64,000 nucleotides of DNA, taken from NCBI GenBank assembly GCA_045130665.1, contig JBGUQC010000004.1:62001-126000 (forward strand). Direction: 5' to 3'. Made by a program: the position numbers and the translations under genes. The stretch comes from RGIG8124 sp045130665. Lineage in GTDB: Bacteria > Bacillota > Clostridia > Christensenellales > CAG-917. Below the pieces are notes generated by a model that was not told the DNA's origin, did no database searches, and worked only from the letters and a program-made list of their open reading frames with translations. Below are positions 53,367 through 62,844 of the stretch, piece after piece (positions within the stretch are counted from its first letter, which is position 1; the number at the start of each line of letters is the position of its first letter).

Positions 53367-54344
53367 ATGAAAAACTCACTTAAAAACAGAGCATTAATTT
53401 CACAAGGTTGGTACCAATTCACTGAAAATTTGGCCTACCTTCTTGTAAACAAGAAAATCGAGAAAAACATAGAATATATTCCAAAAATTAGTTACGGCTC
53501 CGCTAAAACAAATGTTGCAAACATTATGTATAGAAGAGATTTGGAAAATGTTAAAAAACCAGTATTCTTCTATATTCATGGTGGTGGCTGGATTTCAGGC
53601 AAATTAGATTTAAGAAATCAATATATCCAAGAATATGCAAAGTTGGGTTTCTTTTCATATAGCGTAGATTATACAGTTGCACCTCAAGCAATTTACCCTA
53701 CACCTATACAAGAAATTTTCAATGCATTGGATTGGTTATACGAAAATAGAGATACATATAATATTGATTTGGATAATGTTTTAGTTGCAGGCGAATCTGC
53801 TGGTGGATACTTTATTGCAATGCTTGCAGATCTAAAAAATAATCCAGAAAAAATGGAAAGGATTGGCGTTTCATCCAAATATATTAATAAAATTAATATT
53901 AAAGGATTAGTATCTGTATGTGGTGCTTTTGATTTGAAACGTATGGTAGATAAAACCAAGCAACAATCCAAATTCCCAGATATGAAAATATTTACACAGG
54001 CTTTTGTTGGAAAATCTGGAAAAGAGTTCAAAGAGTGGATTGCCTCAGACAATGCGATAGATGCATCTCCACAAATTACTCCATCCTTCCCTCCAACATT
54101 CCTTGTATGGGCTTCAAATGACAAATTAAGATATGATAGCTTTGATATCATGAAAGAATTTGATGAGAATAATGTTGAATATGCTCAGTTTGAAGCAAAT
54201 AAAGAAATTGCAAACCATGCATGGGCAATTATTACCCAATTACCAACAGCTAAATTGGGCTTATACTACACTTTGAAATTTATTTTGCCAAAATTTTCAA
54301 AATATTTTGAAGAAATAGATGATTATTGGCATTTTAAGAATTAA
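53367..54344 (+). CDS. Alpha/beta hydrolase (HSL-type esterase)
   Basis: The 325 residues carry the oxyanion HGGGW motif (FFYIHGGGWISG) and the nucleophile GESAGGYF of hormone-sensitive-lipase-like esterases. PTFLVWASNDKLRYDS supplies the Asp and NHAWAI the His. No signal peptide is seen. The gene starts one base after the stop of the propeller gene without a Shine-Dalgarno, so it probably depends on coupled translation. The substrate is unknown. Confidence 0.88.
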   Translation: MKNSLKNRALISQGWYQFTENLAYLLVNKKIEKNIEYIPKISYGSAKTNVANIMYRRDLENVKKPVFFYIHGGGWISGKLDLRNQYIQEYAKLGFFSYSVDYTVAPQAIYPTPIQEIFNALDWLYENRDTYNIDLDNVLVAGESAGGYFIAMLADLKNNPEKMERIGVSSKYINKINIKGLVSVCGAFDLKRMVDKTKQQSKFPDMKIFTQAFVGKSGKEFKEWIASDNAIDASPQITPSFPPTFLVWASNDKLRYDSFDIMKEFDENNVEYAQFEANKEIANHAWAIITQLPTAKLGLYYTLKFILPKFSKYFEEIDDYWHFKN

Positions 54345-54380
54345 AATAAAAAGGACATAAATTTTTATAAGGGGAAAATT

Positions 54381-55565
54381 ATGATTAATTATTCAGAAAA
54401 ATTAAATCCAGTAGCAAGAGATATGAAGCCAAGTGGCATCAGAAAATTCTTTGAAATCGCTGCAACAAGAAAAGATTGTATATCTTTAGGTGTTGGCGAA
54501 CCAGACTTCATTACACCAAAATCATTCAGCCAAGCAGGTATTGATTCCATTCTAAATGGAAAAACTCAATATACAGCTAATGCTGGTTTAATGGATTTAA
54601 GAAAAGCTATAGCAAAATACACCAAAGATTTTATTGGTGTCGATTATGATCCAGCAAGTGAGATTATCTTAACAGTTGGTGCATCCGAAGGAATTGATGC
54701 TGCATTTAGAGCAATTTGTGCTCCAGGCGATGAAATACTTATTCCAGAACCATGTTTTGTATGCTATTCCCCACTAGTTTCTCTTACAGGCGCAAAACCA
54801 GTATCTGTCAAGTGTACAATCGAAAATGAGTTCAAACTCATGCCAGATGCTGTTGAGGCTGCTATAACACCAAAGACAAAAGGTATCTTAATTGCATATC
54901 CTAACAATCCAACTGGTGGAATCATGGAAAAAGCAGACCTTGAAAAACTCGTTCCAATTATTGAAAAACACGATTTAATCGTGTTCTCAGATGAAATCTA
55001 TGGAGAATTAACATATAATAACATTAAATTCACTTCTATTTCATCTCTTGGAAATATGAGAGAAAGAACCATCGTTTTATCAGGTTTTTCTAAGGCATTT
55101 GCAATGACAGGATGGAGACTTGGTTACATCTTAGCACCAAAGGAAATCATCTCAGTTGTATATAAAATTCACCAATATGGAATTATGTGTGCTCCAACTG
55201 CTGCACAATATGCAGCTTTAGCCGCTTTAAATACAGGATTCGAAAATGGATTTGCTGAAGTTAAATACATGAGAGACAAATACAATGAAAGAAGACAATA
55301 TCTTGTATCTAGATTAAATGCTATGGGTCTTACATGCTTTGAACCACGTGGTGCATTCTATGCATTCCCATGTGTTAAATCTACAGGATTAGATGGCGAA
55401 GCATTCGCATATGCTTTATTAGATGCAAAGAATGTTGCAGTTGTTCCTGGCGGAGCATTCGGTGAAAGCGGAAAAGACTTCATCAGAATTTCTTATGCAT
55501 ATTCAATTGAAGCAATTAAGAAAGCTTTAGATTTAATCGAAGAATTCTTAAACGAAAGAAAATAA
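54381..55565 (+). CDS. PLP-dependent aminotransferase, class I/II (aspartate-type)
   Basis: Fold-type I aminotransferase. The 394 residues begin with LNPVARDMKPSGIRKF and continue ISLGVGEPDF, the typical N-terminus of AspC/PatA-like enzymes. AYPNNPTGG and FSDEIYGEL bind PLP, and SGFSKAFAMTGWRLGY contains the Schiff-base lysine. GRXXAL C-terminal features read DFIRISYA. AGGGG precedes the ATG. The amino donor cannot be told (aspartate, aromatic or alanine types are all possible). Confidence 0.92.
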   Translation: MINYSEKLNPVARDMKPSGIRKFFEIAATRKDCISLGVGEPDFITPKSFSQAGIDSILNGKTQYTANAGLMDLRKAIAKYTKDFIGVDYDPASEIILTVGASEGIDAAFRAICAPGDEILIPEPCFVCYSPLVSLTGAKPVSVKCTIENEFKLMPDAVEAAITPKTKGILIAYPNNPTGGIMEKADLEKLVPIIEKHDLIVFSDEIYGELTYNNIKFTSISSLGNMRERTIVLSGFSKAFAMTGWRLGYILAPKEIISVVYKIHQYGIMCAPTAAQYAALAALNTGFENGFAEVKYMRDKYNERRQYLVSRLNAMGLTCFEPRGAFYAFPCVKSTGLDGEAFAYALLDAKNVAVVPGGAFGESGKDFIRISYAYSIEAIKKALDLIEEFLNERK

Positions 55566-55584
55566 TTATTTAATTTAATTAAAT

Positions 55585-55620
55585 AAAAGGCATACAGATT
55601 AATTTCTATATGCCTTTTTT
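55585..55620. terminator. Bidirectional terminator
   Basis: Stem AAAAGGCATA/TATGCCTTTT with a 14-base loop, then TT. It lies between the aminotransferase (plus) and acyltransferase (minus). Confidence 0.8.
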
Positions 55621-55637
55621 ATTTAGTTAAAATGTTT

Positions 55638-56378
55638 TTATTTTTGGAACTTACCTTCAACAAACATATATTGGTTGAATTCCTCATCACCTATTTGATC
55701 TGCTTTTCTTTTTCTAATCTCTTTTGCAGGAATACCACCAACAAGTGTATATGGTTCAACATCTTTTGTAACAATTGCACCTGTTGCAACAATAGCTCCT
55801 TCACCAATTGTAACTCCAGGTAAAACAGTACTATTTGTATAAACCTTTGCGTATTTACCAATTACTACACTCTTATATGTTCTGTCTTCGTGATTTTGTT
55901 CCGAATGACCATGTGTAAATATCTTTGTATATTCAGTAATTATGGAGAAATCTTCAAATTTTACTCCACCTTTACTATCTATATAACAACAATGGTTCCA
56001 AGAAACATTATCTCCAACTTCGATTAAATGACCATAATTAAATCTACAACCCTCATTTGCAATGAATCCTTTACCACATTTTTTAAATAGTTTCTTTGCA
56101 ATGAATTGTCTTAAAGGAATAGCAAAATCTACATTACTACCTAATGTAACTCTATCTATACTATCCCATAAAATGTGTAAATTTCTTTGTTCTTTTGTGT
56201 ATGGACTAATCTCATAACCCATAGGAAGATAATCTCCCCAGAGTTTGAAATTATCCAGCATTTCTTCGTTCATATCATGGATACCAATGATATCCAATGC
56301 TTTTAGCATTGAAGGATGGTCTAAACCACCCTCAATTAGTGCTTTAAGTTCATTTAATTTTGTGTCTATTATGCTCAT
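55638..56378 (-). CDS. Hexapeptide-repeat acyltransferase (maltose/galactoside O-acetyltransferase-like)
   Basis: Left-handed beta-helix transferase. The 246 residues contain repeated [LIV]-G-x4 turns: VEVGDNVSWNHCCYID, ITEYTKIFTHGHSEQN, VVIGKYAKVYTNSTVLPGVTIGEGAIVATGAIVTKD split over residues 165-210, and GGIPAKEIRKR. The His in FTHGHS is the likely catalytic base. It shares one base (TAATG) with the OYE oxidoreductase gene. The acceptor sugar or other substrate is unknown. Confidence 0.85.
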   Translation of the reverse strand: MSIIDTKLNELKALIEGGLDHPSMLKALDIIGIHDMNEEMLDNFKLWGDYLPMGYEISPYTKEQRNLHILWDSIDRVTLGSNVDFAIPLRQFIAKKLFKKCGKGFIANEGCRFNYGHLIEVGDNVSWNHCCYIDSKGGVKFEDFSIITEYTKIFTHGHSEQNHEDRTYKSVVIGKYAKVYTNSTVLPGVTIGEGAIVATGAIVTKDVEPYTLVGGIPAKEIRKRKADQIGDEEFNQYMFVEGKFQK

Positions 56379-58483
56379 TAATCTAAATCTTTACAGAGCT
56401 TATATGCAGCTGATGTTGCATCAGCAATACGTCCAATCTTAGTTGCATCTCCTATGCAATATAACTTCTCGTATTTTCCTTCTAATTCTTTCATTAAGTT
56501 ATTAACTGGTCTTGATCCAAGTGAAAGGATGATTGCATCTGCATCTATATGTTCAGATGCTCCAGTAACTTTAATCTTACCCTTCTTGATTTCAACTGGA
56601 GATACAACAATACCTGTATCATCAATTTCTTCAAGTTTATGAGAACATACAAATTTTGTGCCGTTTGCCTCAAGTTTTGGTAGACAATCCATCTTGTGTT
56701 GGAACCAAGTTGTTGGAGCAACAGAAGATGCCATTTCAACAATTGTTAATTCATTGTCTTCAGCAAGTAATTCTGCTGTCTCTAATCCTGTCATACCAGA
56801 ACCAATTAATGCTATCTTTTTACCCTTTAGGGTAACTTTACCTGTTAAGATGTCTGTTGTTGTATAAACATTCTCTTTTTCAACACCTTTAATTGCTCTT
56901 GGTTTAATAGCTGTTCCACCTGTTGCAATAATAACTGCATATGGATTATATGAAGAAATTATTTCTGGTGTTGCCTCAGTATTAAATTTGATTTCTACGC
57001 CATTCTTTAGACATGCTGTCTTTAAGTCTTCACAGCACCATGCAATCTTTTCTTTGTGTGGTGGCATTGCAGCAAGTGTTAATTGTCCACCTACATCTGC
57101 TTCTTTTTCTAAGATAACTGGCTTAAATCCACGTTTTGCAAGAATTTCTCCAGCTGTTAATCCACCTGCTCCTGCTCCAACAATAACAACTACTCTATCA
57201 TTGCCATCTTTCTTTAAACCTTCTGTGAAATATTCTTTTTCACTACCAACTGTTGGGTTTACAGAACAGAATCCATGTGAACCTAAGAATGCATTATCTT
57301 GCATACTTTGTATGCAATACAAGCAACAAATACATCTCTTAACATCTTCTGGATGTCCAGATTGGACTTTTTCTGCCCAGTGTGGATCTGCAATATGAGG
57401 TCTTCCTAAAGATACGAAGTCTTGTACATTTTCTTTAATTAATTGTTCTGCAAGTTCTGGAGATCTAATTAAGTCTGCAGCAAGAAGTGGTATTTTAACT
57501 TCTTTTCTAACTGCTTCAGATAAATATCTTCTCCAACCACAATCAAAGGATGTTGGTTCTAGCCACCAGTTGAATGTATCATATGCAGCTGAAGATACGT
57601 CAATTGCATCTGCACCATATGATTCAATAGCTTTTGCATACTCTACACCTTCTTTAACTGTGTATCCTTTTCCAGGTTGGCCAATCTTGTCATAGAACTC
57701 ATCTATTGTTAATCTAACAATAATTGGATAATCCTCACCACATTCTTTTTTGATTCCTTCAATGATTTCTTTTATGAAACGAAGTCTGTTTTCAAATGAT
57801 CCACCATATTCATCTGTTCTATGGTTTGTATTTGGAGATAAGAATTGTTGAATTAAATATCCGTGTGTTCCGTGTAATTCTACACAGTCTACACCAGCTT
57901 TCTTACAGCGAACTGCTGCATCTATGAATTGTTGTATTAATTCTTTAACTTCTTTATGTGAAAGTGCTCTTACTTTTCCGCCTGCAAAGAAACTTGGTTC
58001 ACATGCGCTTGCAGATACAGAATGTGGAACAATATTATGATCCATTAAGAAGTCTTTTACCTTTGGAACTAGGTTATAAATGGCCTTTCTATAGCCTTTC
58101 CATACCCTTTGCATTTTGATTGAAAGTGGTACGGTATGAACCGCTAAACCGACATTCTGACGGCCTGGATGGTGTAATTGAACACATAATTTGGCGCCAT
58201 GTTTGTGGATTCTTTCTGCGAATTCTGCCATAGGTGCAATGTGATAATCATGAGACATTGCAAGTTGTGCAAAAGCTGCTGCACCATGAACATCATTTAC
58301 TCTGGTAATTTCAGTGATGATAAGGCCTGTGCCGCCCTTTGCTCTTTCTTCATAGTAATCCATTAATTCTTCTGTTGGAGTACCATCAAATTGACCAAAT
58401 CCCATTAACATTGGGGACATAACTATTCTGTTTTTAATCTCGAGTTTACCTATTTTGAAAGGTGTAAAAAGAATGTCGTACAT
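56378..58483 (-). CDS. NADH:flavin oxidoreductase of Old Yellow Enzyme / dienoyl-CoA reductase type
   Basis: The 701 residues have three parts. First is an FMN TIM barrel (FTPFKIGKLEIKNRIVMSPM, CVQLHHPGRQN, ELHGTHGYLIQQFLSP). A 4Fe-4S site follows near residues 340-365 (CICCLYCIQ and CSVNP). Last is an FAD/NAD Rossmann pair (VVIVGAGAGGLTAGEIL, IALIGSGMTGLE). This is the layout of 2,4-dienoyl-CoA reductase, BaiH and enoate reductases. The insertion after HTVP with KMQRVWKGYRKA is longer than in FadH. GAGG lies eight bases before the ATG. The substrate is not evident. Confidence 0.92.
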   Translation of the reverse strand: MYDILFTPFKIGKLEIKNRIVMSPMLMGFGQFDGTPTEELMDYYEERAKGGTGLIITEITRVNDVHGAAAFAQLAMSHDYHIAPMAEFAERIHKHGAKLCVQLHHPGRQNVGLAVHTVPLSIKMQRVWKGYRKAIYNLVPKVKDFLMDHNIVPHSVSASACEPSFFAGGKVRALSHKEVKELIQQFIDAAVRCKKAGVDCVELHGTHGYLIQQFLSPNTNHRTDEYGGSFENRLRFIKEIIEGIKKECGEDYPIIVRLTIDEFYDKIGQPGKGYTVKEGVEYAKAIESYGADAIDVSSAAYDTFNWWLEPTSFDCGWRRYLSEAVRKEVKIPLLAADLIRSPELAEQLIKENVQDFVSLGRPHIADPHWAEKVQSGHPEDVKRCICCLYCIQSMQDNAFLGSHGFCSVNPTVGSEKEYFTEGLKKDGNDRVVVIVGAGAGGLTAGEILAKRGFKPVILEKEADVGGQLTLAAMPPHKEKIAWCCEDLKTACLKNGVEIKFNTEATPEIISSYNPYAVIIATGGTAIKPRAIKGVEKENVYTTTDILTGKVTLKGKKIALIGSGMTGLETAELLAEDNELTIVEMASSVAPTTWFQHKMDCLPKLEANGTKFVCSHKLEEIDDTGIVVSPVEIKKGKIKVTGASEHIDADAIILSLGSRPVNNLMKELEGKYEKLYCIGDATKIGRIADATSAAYKLCKDLD

Positions 58484-58616
58484 GTAAATAACCTCGTTTT
58501 AAAAATGTTTTTTATATAATAAATTATATATCACCTTCAATATTAGCATAATTTTATGCCGAAAATCAATACTGAATATGGCAAATCTTGCTTATTTTTG
58601 GGAATAGTCAATTAGT

Positions 58617-58644
58617 TTGCTTTTTTATATTATTGTGGTATAAT
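58617..58644 (+). promoter_or_regulatory. Promoter of trkA-trkH
   Basis: TTGCTT (58617-58622), 16-bp spacer and TATAAT (58639-58644) with extended -10 TGG. The leader contains TAACT/AGTTA inverted bases before ACGAGG. Confidence 0.75.
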
Positions 58645-58682
58645 ATTGCCTAACTAGTAAATAGTTACGAGGTATTATTTTT

Positions 58683-60041
58683 ATGAATATAGTTGTAGTT
58701 GGAGTAGGCAGTGTTGGATTAGAGCTTGTCGAACAACTTATCTTAGAGGGACATAGTATAACTGTCATCGATACTGAACAAGATAACGTTCAAAGAGCAG
58801 TTAATATGTTTGATGTAAAAGGTTTTGTAGGAAATGGTGGTAGTTTAGACACATTACTCGAAGCTGGCATTTCAAAAGCTGATCTATTCATAGCAGTATC
58901 TGAAAAGGACGAAATTAACGTTCTTGCTTGTATGGTTGCAAAGAGTATTGGAATTCAACATACAGTAGCAAGAGTTCGTAATCCTGAGTTCTCTTCAATG
59001 GCTAATGAAAAGAATAACATTGGTATTTCACTTATGGTTAACCCAGAATACCAAGTATCTGAAGAGATTTTATCTTTATTACAACTTCCATCCGCTATTA
59101 ATATTCATACATTCTCAGAAGGTATTGCAGACTTAGTTGAAACAAGAATTACCAGAGACAGCGTTCTTAATGGTGTAATGCTTAAAGATTTACATTTATA
59201 TATAAAACAAAGAATTCTTGTTTGTGCAGTATTAAGAGATGGCAAAGTTATCATCCCAGATGGTAATTTCAAACTTCATGAAAATGATATTATTTACTTC
59301 ACTGCAACAGAAAAAGATATTCGTGACTTATTCAAGAGCCTTAAATTAAATAAGAAAACCAGAAACATATTCATTGCTGGTGGTTCAAAAATTACATATT
59401 ACCTCGCAAAAGGCTTAGATAAGATGGGTTACAACGTAAAAGTTGTTTCATCTAATAAAGAAGATTGCAAATTCTTATCAGACAATTTACAAAGAGTTGA
59501 TGTAATCAACGCAGATCCAACAGACCAAGCTATGCTTAATTCTGAAGGATATTACAATGCAGATGCTTTCATTTCACTTACAAATAATGATGAAACAAAC
59601 ATCATGTTATCTGTTAACGCCGCATCCAATGGTGTTAAGAAGGTTATCACAAAGGTTGATAATGAAAGTTATGTAAAAATGTCTGAAACAAATAAATTAG
59701 GTGCACTTGATTCCATCATTTCACCTAAATCATCAACAGCACAACAAATTGTTAGATATGTTAGATCCTTCACTGGTGAGCAAGACAACATCGTTAAGAC
59801 ATTATATAAGATTTATGATGACAAGGCTGAAGCTCTTGAATTCACCGCTGGTGAAACATTTGGCGCATTAAATAAACCAATTAAAGACATATCATTTAAG
59901 AACAATGTTTTAATTTCAGGTATCATTAGAGATGAAGAATTCATTCTTCCATCTGGTAACGATGTAATTAAAGCTGGTGACACTGTTATTGTTGTTACAA
60001 CAATAAAATTCTTTGACGATTTAAACGATATCTTGAACTAG
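58683..60041 (+). CDS. trkA: Potassium uptake regulator TrkA
   Basis: Cytoplasmic gating subunit of a Trk potassium channel. The 452 residues hold two RCK_N/RCK_C pairs. The first starts MNIVVVGVGSVGLEL (GxGxxG nucleotide site) with VIDTEQDNVQ. The second starts near residue 230 with NIFIAGGSKITYYLAKGL. TrkA_C segments include GVMLKDLHL and LINKPIKD-like turns. ACGAGG precedes the ATG. It is followed after one base by trkH. Confidence 0.95.
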   Translation: MNIVVVGVGSVGLELVEQLILEGHSITVIDTEQDNVQRAVNMFDVKGFVGNGGSLDTLLEAGISKADLFIAVSEKDEINVLACMVAKSIGIQHTVARVRNPEFSSMANEKNNIGISLMVNPEYQVSEEILSLLQLPSAINIHTFSEGIADLVETRITRDSVLNGVMLKDLHLYIKQRILVCAVLRDGKVIIPDGNFKLHENDIIYFTATEKDIRDLFKSLKLNKKTRNIFIAGGSKITYYLAKGLDKMGYNVKVVSSNKEDCKFLSDNLQRVDVINADPTDQAMLNSEGYYNADAFISLTNNDETNIMLSVNAASNGVKKVITKVDNESYVKMSETNKLGALDSIISPKSSTAQQIVRYVRSFTGEQDNIVKTLYKIYDDKAEALEFTAGETFGALNKPIKDISFKNNVLISGIIRDEEFILPSGNDVIKAGDTVIVVTTIKFFDDLNDILN

Positions 60042-60042
60042 T

Positions 60043-61527
60043 ATGAATTATAAGCTAACGGTTAGAATTTTAGGTGTTATTTCGGACTTGCTTGCAATAG
60101 CATGTTTTATTTCTTTGAGCTTTGCTATTATACAACATGAAAGTAACACAATTATCTATATGTGGGGCGGAATGATTTTCGTTCTTGCAGTTATAGGTAT
60201 TTCTAATCTTATTGCTAGATATGTATCCAAAAAGATAGATACAACAAAGTTGAATGCTAAAACTGGATTCGTTACATTAGGTTTGTCATGGATATTTGCA
60301 TCCATTGTTGGTGCAATTCCATTCATGTTCTACAACATTCCAGGTATTGAGAACTTCGCAGATGCATTCTTTGAATCTGCATCCGCTTTCTCTGGTACTG
60401 GTGCTTCCCTTGCTCTTAATGCAGATGCAATCCCACAAAGCTTACAAATATTCAGAGGTATTTCACAATGGTTAGGTGGTATGGGAATTGTTGTTCTTAT
60501 CACTGCACTTCTTGGTAAAGATGAATCAATGTCTTCACCAATCTTCAATGCAGAAATGCCAGGACCATCTAAAGGTAAGCTCGTTTCTAAATCCAGAGTT
60601 AATGCAAGAATTTTATACTTAATCTATATTGCACTTACAGTTGGTGAATTCTTAGCATTATACATTGGTTCTTTAATTGGAACTGGTGCAACAGAAGAAA
60701 TGACAGCATTCGACTGTGTATTCCATTCATTAACCACAACAGCAACTGGTGGATTCTCTACAAAACAAGCAAGTATAGGAGCATTTGGTTCACTATACTA
60801 TGAAATAGTAATTTGTGTATTCATGTTCTTATGTATGGCAAACTTCAACTTATACTTCATCATCCTAAAAGGTGGTATAAAGAACATTATTCGAGACGAA
60901 GAATTAAGAACAATGTTCTTACTTATGGTTGTAAATATCTTTGCTATTAGTGGTGTCTTATTCTACGAGAACTTCTATCCAACATTTGCTGAAGCATTAA
61001 GATATGGTTCATTCCAAGTAATATCTACTATGTCTACAACTGGTTATGCTACAAAGAACTTGTTAGATTGGCCAGCATTTGCAAAGGTACTACTACTCGG
61101 CATGATGTTCATAGGTGGATCTGCTGGTTCAACATCTGGTGGTTTAAAGATGTCTCGTTTCATTATTTTAATGAAGAGCGGATTTAGAGGAATTAAGACA
61201 ACTGCTTTCCCTAATAGAGTAATCTCTATTAGAATGAGCGGTAAACCAGTTGAAACAGATTTATCTCACTCAATTAGAAACTACTTCTTAACATATGTAC
61301 TTATCTACGTATTCTCTCTTGCCCTTGTTGTTTTATTAACACCAGGAGAAGATTTCTTAGATTTATCTATTTCTGTTGCAAGTTGCTTCAACAACAACGG
61401 ACCAGGTGTATTTGCCAATATGCATTGGGTAACAAAATTAATACTAGCATTTGATATGCTAGCAGGACGTTTGGAATTATTCCCAATCTTATTACTATTT
61501 ATGCCAAAGGCTTGGAAGAGATTCTAA
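60043..61527 (+). CDS. trkH: Potassium uptake channel protein TrkH
   Basis: Pore subunit of Trk. The 494 residues show four M1-P-M2 repeats with selectivity-filter loops SAFSGTGASL, TTTATGGFST, STMSTTGYAT and CFNNNGPGVF, plus the interdomain glycine-rich FIGGSAGSTSGG. The ATG comes one base after the trkA stop and has no Shine-Dalgarno, so translation is probably coupled. The end overlaps the ferredoxin gene on the other strand by four bases. Confidence 0.95.
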   Translation: MNYKLTVRILGVISDLLAIACFISLSFAIIQHESNTIIYMWGGMIFVLAVIGISNLIARYVSKKIDTTKLNAKTGFVTLGLSWIFASIVGAIPFMFYNIPGIENFADAFFESASAFSGTGASLALNADAIPQSLQIFRGISQWLGGMGIVVLITALLGKDESMSSPIFNAEMPGPSKGKLVSKSRVNARILYLIYIALTVGEFLALYIGSLIGTGATEEMTAFDCVFHSLTTTATGGFSTKQASIGAFGSLYYEIVICVFMFLCMANFNLYFIILKGGIKNIIRDEELRTMFLLMVVNIFAISGVLFYENFYPTFAEALRYGSFQVISTMSTTGYATKNLLDWPAFAKVLLLGMMFIGGSAGSTSGGLKMSRFIILMKSGFRGIKTTAFPNRVISIRMSGKPVETDLSHSIRNYFLTYVLIYVFSLALVVLLTPGEDFLDLSISVASCFNNNGPGVFANMHWVTKLILAFDMLAGRLELFPILLLFMPKAWKRF

Positions 61528-61871
61528 TTCTTTTTACAATGTAAAGAACAAGTTGAACATGTGCCGGAACATACTGGCACATTTATTTTTGCATTTAGAT
61601 CTGAATTCTTCAAAAAGATAACTGCATCATAGATTTCAATTTCAACATCTTTTATAACTTCACTCTTACATGCTTTTGCAAAACCGTCTACAATTTCCTC
61701 TGAGCAATTAAGAGTTCCATCTAAGATTTTGACTTTACATTTACCACAAGTGCCCTTACCTGAGCAATCAGAGGCTAAAAAGACACCTTTTCTTAGCAAG
61801 ATGTCAAATAAATTTCCTTTTTCTACTTCAAAGAAGTAAATCTGTGAATTGTGATGCACTTTTAATATCAT
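61524..61871 (-). CDS. 2Fe-2S ferredoxin with Cys-rich tail
   Basis: The start is set at ATG 61871 because the promoter places +1 on this A. The 115 residues hold a plant-type 2Fe-2S domain. The cluster motif DCSGKGTCGKCKVKI has Cys36, Cys42 and Cys45, and Cys residues further on (TLNC, KAC) supply a fourth ligand. The motif resembles ferredoxin domains of corrinoid-activation (RACo-like) proteins. A C-terminal CxxxCxxCxxxC (residues 101-112) is not part of that domain and may bind another metal. The partner is unknown. Confidence 0.8.
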   Translation of the reverse strand: MILKVHHNSQIYFFEVEKGNLFDILLRKGVFLASDCSGKGTCGKCKVKILDGTLNCSEEIVDGFAKACKSEVIKDVEIEIYDAVIFLKNSDLNAKINVPVCSGTCSTCSLHCKKN

Positions 61872-61877
61872 ATTTTT

Positions 61878-61906
61878 AGTATATATTGAGATTTGAATAT
61901 TGACAA
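61878..61906 (-). promoter_or_regulatory. Leaderless promoter of the ferredoxin gene
   Basis: Minus strand TTGTCA (61901-61906), 17-bp spacer and TATACT (61878-61883). The expected +1, seven bases on, is 61871, the A of the ATG. No Shine-Dalgarno exists. Confidence 0.7.
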
Positions 61907-61927
61907 CATTAATTAAAAAAATAATAA
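61900..61927 (+). promoter_or_regulatory. Possible promoter of the esterase gene, overlapping the ferredoxin promoter
   Basis: TTGACA (61900-61905), 16-bp spacer and TAATAA (61922-61927). Its -35 occupies the same bases as the -35 of the minus-strand promoter. Confidence 0.45.
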
Positions 61928-61956
61928 TAAAATTAATAAATTTTAGGATGGCAATT

Positions 61957-62844
61957 ATGTGCTGGCAAAAGTTAATTAGCAAGTTTTGGAACATGATTTT
62001 AAAGATGGATACTGAAAGAATTAATAATACTCATTATCCAGAAGATATTACCGCATTTTGTGATATACCATATATTGATGATGGAGATAAATATCATTTA
62101 TTAGATGTATACACACCATCTGATAAAAAAGATGAAAAATTACCACTTATTATAGATATTCATGGTGGTGGTTATTATTACGGATATAAAGAAATCAATA
62201 AATTATACAACTATACCCTTTCTCAATATGGATTCAAGGTTGTATCTGGAAACTACAGACTAGCACCTGCACATACATTTAAAGATATTATACAAGATTT
62301 ATATGCTGAATTAGATTGGATAGTTAAAAATGCAGATGAATATAAATTTGATTTAGACAATGTATTCATTACTGGAGATAGTGCTGGCGGAACAATTACA
62401 GACTTAATACTTGCAACAAATGCACGCAAAGAATTACAAGAATTGTTCGAAGTGACACCAAAGGTGTCAATTAAAGCAGCAGCAATAACATGTGGTGTTC
62501 CAAATCCTGGCAAGTATTTAAGAATTTACATGAAGCCTTTATATGGAAAAGAATACAAGAAATCTCCACTATTCAAAGCTTGCAACTTTAATAATGTAAT
62601 TCCAGATGAATTACCACCTATCTTTATTAATTCTTGTAAAGGAGATCCTTTCCACAACGAAAATATTAAGATGTATAACCTAATTAAGGATAAAGGATTA
62701 ACTGCGGAATTATATTATTATGAAGAAAAGAAAGAAAATGATGTAGGCGTTGGACATGTATACACAATTTTAACGCCAGATTTAGATGTTTCTAAGAAAA
62801 CAACTGAGGAATTAATCAATTTCTTTAAAATTTACGTAGATTAA
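61957..62844 (+). CDS. Alpha/beta hydrolase (HSL/BD-FAE-like esterase)
   Basis: The 295 residues from ATG 61957 contain IIDIHGGGYYYGYKE (oxyanion hole) and ITGDSAGGTI (catalytic Ser). PPIFINSCKGDPFH supplies the Asp region and GVGHVY a C-terminal His. ATG 61957 has AGGA eight bases upstream; ATG 61948 is an alternative. No signal peptide is clear. It resembles the esterase at 53367-54344 in motif but is not a close copy. Its stop directly touches the stop of the convergent gene at 62845. Confidence 0.85.
   Translation: MCWQKLISKFWNMILKMDTERINNTHYPEDITAFCDIPYIDDGDKYHLLDVYTPSDKKDEKLPLIIDIHGGGYYYGYKEINKLYNYTLSQYGFKVVSGNYRLAPAHTFKDIIQDLYAELDWIVKNADEYKFDLDNVFITGDSAGGTITDLILATNARKELQELFEVTPKVSIKAAAITCGVPNPGKYLRIYMKPLYGKEYKKSPLFKACNFNNVIPDELPPIFINSCKGDPFHNENIKMYNLIKDKGLTAELYYYEEKKENDVGVGHVYTILTPDLDVSKKTTEELINFFKIYVD

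Noticed and set aside
53367..62844. The two esterases (53367-54344 and 61957-62844) as a recent duplication
   Set aside because: They share only family motifs; surrounding residues differ widely.
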